A model generated the notes under the pieces. That model ran no database searches, had not been told where the DNA came from, and worked only from the letters and a program-made list of their open reading frames with translations. A stretch of DNA of 9,967 bases from Actinomycetes bacterium (GTDB taxonomy: Bacteria > Actinomycetota > Coriobacteriia > Coriobacteriales > Eggerthellaceae). The DNA is taken from the NCBI GenBank assembly GCA_023429565.1, contig JAEZDJ010000067.1, positions 1 to 9,967 of the forward strand. Direction: 5' to 3'. The position numbers and the translations under genes were made by a program. Positions within the stretch are counted from its first letter, which is position 1. Each line of letters opens with the position of its first letter. This document shows positions 7,183 to 9,967 of the stretch, in pieces.

Positions 7183-8486
7183 TCTGGCGTTGCGCATCAC
7201 ACAAGTTCGATAGCAGGATGCCCATTGTTATGGGCATCCTCAACGTTACCCCGGATTCCTTCTCGGACGGGGGCAGTCATGCCACGGTCGAAGAGGCCGT
7301 CAGCCATGCCCTGCGCATGGTTGACGAGGGCGCTGCCGTCATCGACGTCGGCGGCGAGTCCACCCGTCCGGGTGCGGAGGCCGTTTCTGTCGAAGAGGAG
7401 CTCGGGCGTGTTGTGCCGGTGGTTCGCTTGCTGGCTGAACAGGGAGTGTGCGTGAGTGTGGACACCCGACATGCCGAGGTGGCGCGTGCCTGCCTCGAGT
7501 GTGGCGCTTCCATCGTGAACGACGTGTCCGGATTCCGTGATCCTGCCATGGTCGATGCCGTGCGCGACACGGAGGCCGGTCTGGTGGTCATGCACATGCG
7601 GGGCGAGCCGGCAACCATGCAGGCCAATCCGTTTGAAGGCGACGTGGTGGCCGAGGTGCGCGGTTGGCTGGGGTCCCAGGTGGCCTTTCTTGAGGCTGCA
7701 GGCATCGACTCGGATCGCATATGCGTCGATCCCGGGCCTGGCTTTGGCAAGACGGCTGCGCAGACGGTCGAACTTGTCCGCAATTTTCAGGAGTTCGCGC
7801 GATTGGGCTATCCCGTGATGGTGGCGGTTTCGCGCAAGAGCTACCTTGGGTCAGCCTATGGCATTGAAAGCCCTGCCGACCGCGACCATGTTTCGGCGCT
7901 GGAAGCGCTTATGGCGTGCGAACTGGGAGCAAGTGTCGTGCGCGCCCACAACGTCGTGGAAACGGTCAGTGCGCTCAAGGATCTGCGCCCCTATGCGCTG
8001 TTGGGGCTTGGATGCAACGTTCCGCTCGTCGCCGAACCGGGGGAGGAGAGGGAAGGCAAGATCGCCCTGCTCGAAAAGGCCATCGCCGACCTCTGCACGC
8101 TTCCCGACTCTCAGATCGTCGACATTTCAGGTTATTACGAGAGCGAGCCTGCGTACTATCTCGATCAGGACTCCTTCGTCAACGCTGTGGTGTTGCTGCG
8201 CACAGGCATTGCTCCCAAGGAGCTGTTGGGGTACCTCCACGCCATCGAGAACAGTCTGGGGCGTGTGCGCGAAAGAGCCAACGGGCCGCGCACCTGCGAC
8301 ATCGATATTCTTGACTATCAGACCTATGTGGCGGACACCGAAGTGCTCGTGCTCCCTCATCCCCGTCTGCTGGAACGCGACTTCGTGGTGAAACCGCTGT
8401 TGGAGATTGTGCCTCGCCATGTGCTTGCCGATGGCACGCCGGTGACCCTTGACGCGGTGACGGTGGGGGCGGCGACACGGCTGTGA
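7179..8486 (+). CDS. folP-folK: fused dihydropteroate synthase - HPPK (FolP-FolK)
   Basis: Two consecutive folate enzymes in one 435-residue chain. Residues 1 to about 267 are dihydropteroate synthase: WRCASHKFD, MGILNVTPDSFSDGG (18-32), DVGGESTRPGA, SVDTRHAEV, NDVSGFRDP, MHMRGEPATMQ, DPGPGFGKT, the conserved Lys in VAVSRKSYLG, and VVRAHNVVET. About 272-435 are hydroxymethyldihydropterin pyrophosphokinase: ALLGLGCN (273-280), YYESEPAYY, FVNAVVLLRT, LGRVRERANGPRTCDIDIL (Asp374 and Asp376, the Mg-binding pair), and LPHPRLLERDFVVKPL. The chain would pyrophosphorylate 6-hydroxymethyl-dihydropterin and then couple it to p-aminobenzoate; sulfonamides target the first domain. ATG 7179 overlaps the ftsH stop, with GGAG seven bases upstream (7168-7171). 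A later ATG (7218) would cut the conserved N-terminal strand. The linker between domains is only a few residues. No folB or folE is beside it. Confidence 0.95.
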   Translation: MIWRCASHKFDSRMPIVMGILNVTPDSFSDGGSHATVEEAVSHALRMVDEGAAVIDVGGESTRPGAEAVSVEEELGRVVPVVRLLAEQGVCVSVDTRHAEVARACLECGASIVNDVSGFRDPAMVDAVRDTEAGLVVMHMRGEPATMQANPFEGDVVAEVRGWLGSQVAFLEAAGIDSDRICVDPGPGFGKTAAQTVELVRNFQEFARLGYPVMVAVSRKSYLGSAYGIESPADRDHVSALEALMACELGASVVRAHNVVETVSALKDLRPYALLGLGCNVPLVAEPGEEREGKIALLEKAIADLCTLPDSQIVDISGYYESEPAYYLDQDSFVNAVVLLRTGIAPKELLGYLHAIENSLGRVRERANGPRTCDIDILDYQTYVADTEVLVLPHPRLLERDFVVKPLLEIVPRHVLADGTPVTLDAVTVGAATRL

Positions 8487-9397
8487 GCGGCTCGCATCCG
8501 TTCCACGTTCGCTTGCTTGATGAGACGACTTCGACGAATGACGAGGTCAAGCAGGCTCTTGCTGCCGGAGAAACCGAGGGGCTTGTCGTGCGTGCCCGAC
8601 GTCAGACGGGCGGCTATGGACGGCAGGGACGTTCATGGGCGAGCCCCGAAGGCGGCCTCTATGCATCCCTGTTGCTGCATCCTCGGGTGGATGCGGCCGT
8701 CTTGCCGACGTTGAGCCTCGTGGCTTCTGTCGCATTGCGAGAAGCGCTCGTGCATTTCGTCCCCGAATGCGAACAGGGCCGTGTTCGCATCAAATGGCCG
8801 AACGACATCGTGTACCTCCCGTCGGCTGATGCCAATGAGCATGCCGTTGAGGGGCCGGGCGTCGTTGCTCCCGATCCGATGGCTCAGGATTCAATAGATT
8901 CTGAACAGACCGCGGTCCCGGCCTTCCATAAACTCTGCGGCATCTCTCTGGAAAGCCACGCAGGGGGCGTGTGTCTTGGCATGGGCGTGAATGTGTTCGC
9001 TCCTGGTGTTTCGGAAAGCGTCGGCGGCAAGAATGTCCCCGTTTACCTTGCCGAGCTTGCGGGGCTGGGCGACCCCATCGAGCATTTTGAACCTGGTGGT
9101 CAGCGTTCTGTTTTGACGGACGGCAGCGATGAATTTCTTGATGAGGTGTTCGCCGCCATCATGAACGAGTTCGTTCCCGTGTATGAGCGATGGCAGGCGG
9201 AGGGCTTCGCGCCCTTTGCGGAAGGCTATCGCGAACACGCCGCTTTGGCTCATCGGCTTGTTCGCGTCATGGATCGTGCGGGCATCGTGGTCACCGAAGG
9301 CCAGGCGGAAGGCATTGACGACGACGGCCGGCTTATGCTGAGGCTGGCCGATGGGACGCTTTCGCCCACGCAGTCGGGAGAGGTGCATCTCGCCTGA
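8483..9397 (+). CDS. birA: biotin--[acetyl-CoA-carboxylase] ligase (BirA), no DNA-binding domain
   Basis: Activates biotin as biotinyl-AMP and attaches it to a lysine of biotin carboxyl carrier proteins; cytoplasmic. The 304-residue product has DETTSTND (residues 13-20), the nucleotide/biotin loop QTGGYGRQGRSW (41-52), SPEGGLYAS, IKWPNDIV (103-110), KLCGISLE with the catalytic-type Lys150, CLGMGVNV, and a C-terminal SH3-like part with a GIDDDGRLMLRLADG block. There is no N-terminal helix-turn-helix, so it is a group I ligase and not a biotin repressor. Two oddities are visible: 41 residues separate WPND from the Lys (about 6 in E. coli), indicating an insertion of about 35 residues, and the E. 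coli GRGRRGR loop reads GYGRQGR. GTG 8483 overlaps the folP-folK stop (GTGA). The nearest SD-like run (GGGGG at 8464-8468) is far away, so translation probably depends on coupling. Confidence 0.93.
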   Translation: MSGSHPFHVRLLDETTSTNDEVKQALAAGETEGLVVRARRQTGGYGRQGRSWASPEGGLYASLLLHPRVDAAVLPTLSLVASVALREALVHFVPECEQGRVRIKWPNDIVYLPSADANEHAVEGPGVVAPDPMAQDSIDSEQTAVPAFHKLCGISLESHAGGVCLGMGVNVFAPGVSESVGGKNVPVYLAELAGLGDPIEHFEPGGQRSVLTDGSDEFLDEVFAAIMNEFVPVYERWQAEGFAPFAEGYREHAALAHRLVRVMDRAGIVVTEGQAEGIDDDGRLMLRLADGTLSPTQSGEVHLA

Positions 9398-9405
9398 CGG
9401 TCAGG
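9393..9405. repeat. dyad 1 of 3 downstream of birA
   Basis: CCTGAC-G-GTCAGG is a perfect 6-base inverted repeat containing the birA stop codon (9395-9397). Confidence 0.5.
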
Positions 9406-9410
9406 GGAGG

Positions 9411-9423
9411 GCTGGCTGCCAGC
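9411..9423. repeat. dyad 2 of 3 downstream of birA
   Basis: GCTGGC-T-GCCAGC is a perfect 6-base inverted repeat five bases after dyad 1, with the same one-base centre. No T tract follows. Confidence 0.5.
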
Positions 9424-9433
9424 ACGTCGGGGA

Positions 9434-9450
9434 TGCAAATGTCCTTTGCA
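9434..9450. repeat. dyad 3 of 3 downstream of birA
   Basis: TGCAAA-TGTCC-TTTGCA is a perfect 6-base inverted repeat with a five-base centre. It could be an RNA hairpin or a protein-binding dyad. The downstream bases are not T-rich, so it is not a usual terminator. Confidence 0.5.
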
Positions 9451-9574
9451 ACTGCGCCCGGGCTTGCTTTTGAATCGCGGGGAAGGCGCGACTGGGCTAG
9501 GGTGCAAGGGCCCTGGGCATGGCGTTCTGGGGCAAGCGGTGCTTTCATGCGGGCATTCTGCAGCGGACTCATGC

Positions 9575-9604
9575 CGGATCAAAAATGTCAGGGTCTTTTT
9601 TCCG
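9575..9604 (+). terminator. possible bidirectional rho-independent terminator after birA
   Basis: CGGA (9575-9578) and AAAAA (9581-9585) can pair with TTTTT (9596-9600) and TCCG (9601-9604) around a ten-base loop, with a two-base bulge. The stem is A/T-rich and weaker than usual. The T6 run gives it the look of a terminator that could act on either strand. Confidence 0.28.
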
Positions 9605-9610
9605 TTCACC

Positions 9611-9640
9611 TTCACCTCGTCGAAAAATGCTTTCTATAAG
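9611..9640 (+). promoter_or_regulatory. candidate promoter for a gene starting near 9933
   Basis: TTCACC (9611-9616, 4/6 of TTGACA) and TATAAG (9635-9640, 5/6 of TATAAT) are 18 bases apart. The start point would be near 9647 and the leader nearly 290 bases long, which is unusual unless the leader is regulatory. TACAAT at 9644-9649 is an alternative -10 without a good -35. Confidence 0.28.
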
Positions 9641-9951
9641 GAATACAATGTCGTCAATCCGGTGTATTTCCCTGTGAAATGCTGTGTTGAGTCACGATTG
9701 GCTTGCCTGGCTATCAGGCTTGGAACGAACGGCTTGGGCGGGCTCTGAATTCTGAGCAAGATCTCCCGTGTTGGTTTCGGTGGGCTCTCTCTGCCATGAA
9801 TCAGAATGGCTTTCGCCCTTTCTCTTTCTTCCAATTGAGGATTTGCCATAGAGAAAACAACGGATTGATTTTTTGGCGATAGAATGGATCGTTCCGCGAA
9901 AAACAGGTGATTGAAAGAGGTACCAGAAAAGAATGTCAGCAGCTGCAGCAA
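9634..9951 (-). CDS. doubtful 105-residue minus-strand frame, unknown function
   Basis: I do not recognise this protein. Points in favour: a TTG start (9951-9949) has a perfect GGGAGG ribosome site five bases before it (plus-strand 9957-9962), and the frame stays open to the right edge, so it could also be the end of a longer gene. The product has a hydrophobic first half, a charged LEERERAKA stretch and two SPPKP motifs 12 residues apart. Points against: its codons lack the G/C third-position preference of every neighbour, it has no family motif, and it overlaps a plausible plus-strand start at 9933. It is either a recently acquired small gene, a remnant, or chance. Confidence 0.2.
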   Translation of the reverse strand: MLQLLTFFSGTSFNHLFFAERSILSPKNQSVVFSMANPQLEERERAKAILIHGRESPPKPTREILLRIQSPPKPFVPSLIARQANRDSTQHFTGKYTGLTTLYSL

Positions 9952-9967
9952 TGAAACCTCCCGTTTC
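9933..9967 (+). CDS. possible 5' end of the next gene, function unknown
   Basis: ATG 9933 begins a frame reading MSAAAAMKPPV to the window edge. AAAGAGG (9914-9920) could be its ribosome site, although 12 bases away is long. The first upstream in-frame stop is at 9912-9914, so the start cannot lie much further left. Eleven codons give no hint of function. It conflicts with the minus-strand frame above, and at most one of the two is likely to be real. Confidence 0.3.
   Translation, partial: MSAAAAMKPPV

Larger units (their letters stand above)
9398..9932. other. 535-bp region without a convincing gene, lower G+C
   Basis: After birA the sequence loses the strong third-position G+C bias of the genes, and from about 9570 it becomes clearly richer in A+T, with pyrimidine-rich stretches. 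Plus-strand frames of about 70-100 codons exist here (9433-9639, 9446-9748) but overlap one another and have no motif. Supported contents are the three dyads, a terminator-like A/T stem at 9575-9604, a promoter candidate at 9611-9640, a small hairpin GCCTG-GCTAT-CAGGC at 9705-9719, and the doubtful minus-strand frame. It may be a long regulatory leader of a gene starting near 9933, a remnant of an inserted segment, or part of a minus-strand gene that enters from the right. Confidence 0.55.

Noticed and set aside
6175..7200. Minus-strand frame (341 codons) antisense to ftsH
   Set aside because: It is antisense to the well-supported protease domain and tail of FtsH, with no motif of its own.
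9446..9748. Plus-strand frames of about 70-100 codons after birA (9433-9639 and 9446-9748)
   Set aside because: They overlap each other in different frames, have no ribosome site or motif, and cross the terminator-like stem and promoter candidate.
1..9967. Possible hidden defence, mobile or secretion system
   Set aside because: No transposase, integrase, nuclease, phage, CRISPR repeat or toxin-antitoxin motif was found on either strand. All well-supported genes are housekeeping or metabolic.

Overview
The window is a stretch of ordinary bacterial housekeeping DNA. By eye it is roughly 60% G+C, and all recognised genes lie on the plus strand. The order tilS, (maf), hpt, ftsH, folP/folK, birA is the classic tilS-hpt-ftsH neighbourhood followed by folate genes, as seen in Actinomycetota and Bacillota. 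The G+C level, the compact style and the strong codon bias suggest a high-G+C Actinomycetota, most likely a Coriobacteriia/Eggerthellales-type gut bacterium. That placement is inference, because no rRNA or marker gene is present.

Layout. (i) 1-136: the last 44 codons of a TrmA/RlmD-family RNA uridine methyltransferase. (ii) 199-1068 and 1209-1751: two stand-alone metabolic genes, a PhzF-family isomerase and an FMN nitroreductase; the second has its own candidate promoter at 1144-1172. (iii) 1930-3815: tilS (tRNA-Ile lysidine synthase) and maf (nucleotide pyrophosphatase). (iv) 3816-4129: a 314-bp spacer with a weak promoter candidate and a hairpin. (v) 4130-9397: hpt, ftsH, a fused folP-folK, and birA. 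The last three are joined by 4-base stop/start overlaps (ATGA at 7179-7182, GTGA at 8483-8486), so they are very probably one transcript with coupled translation. (vi) 9398-9932: a 535-bp stretch of visibly lower G+C with no convincing gene. It holds three dyads in a row just after birA, a terminator-like element, a promoter candidate and a doubtful minus-strand frame. A short 5' partial frame may begin at 9933.

Together the genes cover tRNA decoding accuracy (tilS), nucleotide-pool hygiene and salvage (maf, hpt), membrane protein quality control (ftsH), folate biosynthesis (folP-folK) and protein biotinylation (birA). I see no CRISPR array, transposase, integrase, phage gene, toxin-antitoxin pair or defence island, and I do not claim a new system. 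The most notable features are the DHPS-HPPK fusion in the order opposite to the well-known eukaryotic one, a roughly 35-residue insertion in the BirA active-site region, the enlarged outer domain and long acidic tail of FtsH, and the unexplained 535-bp region at the right.
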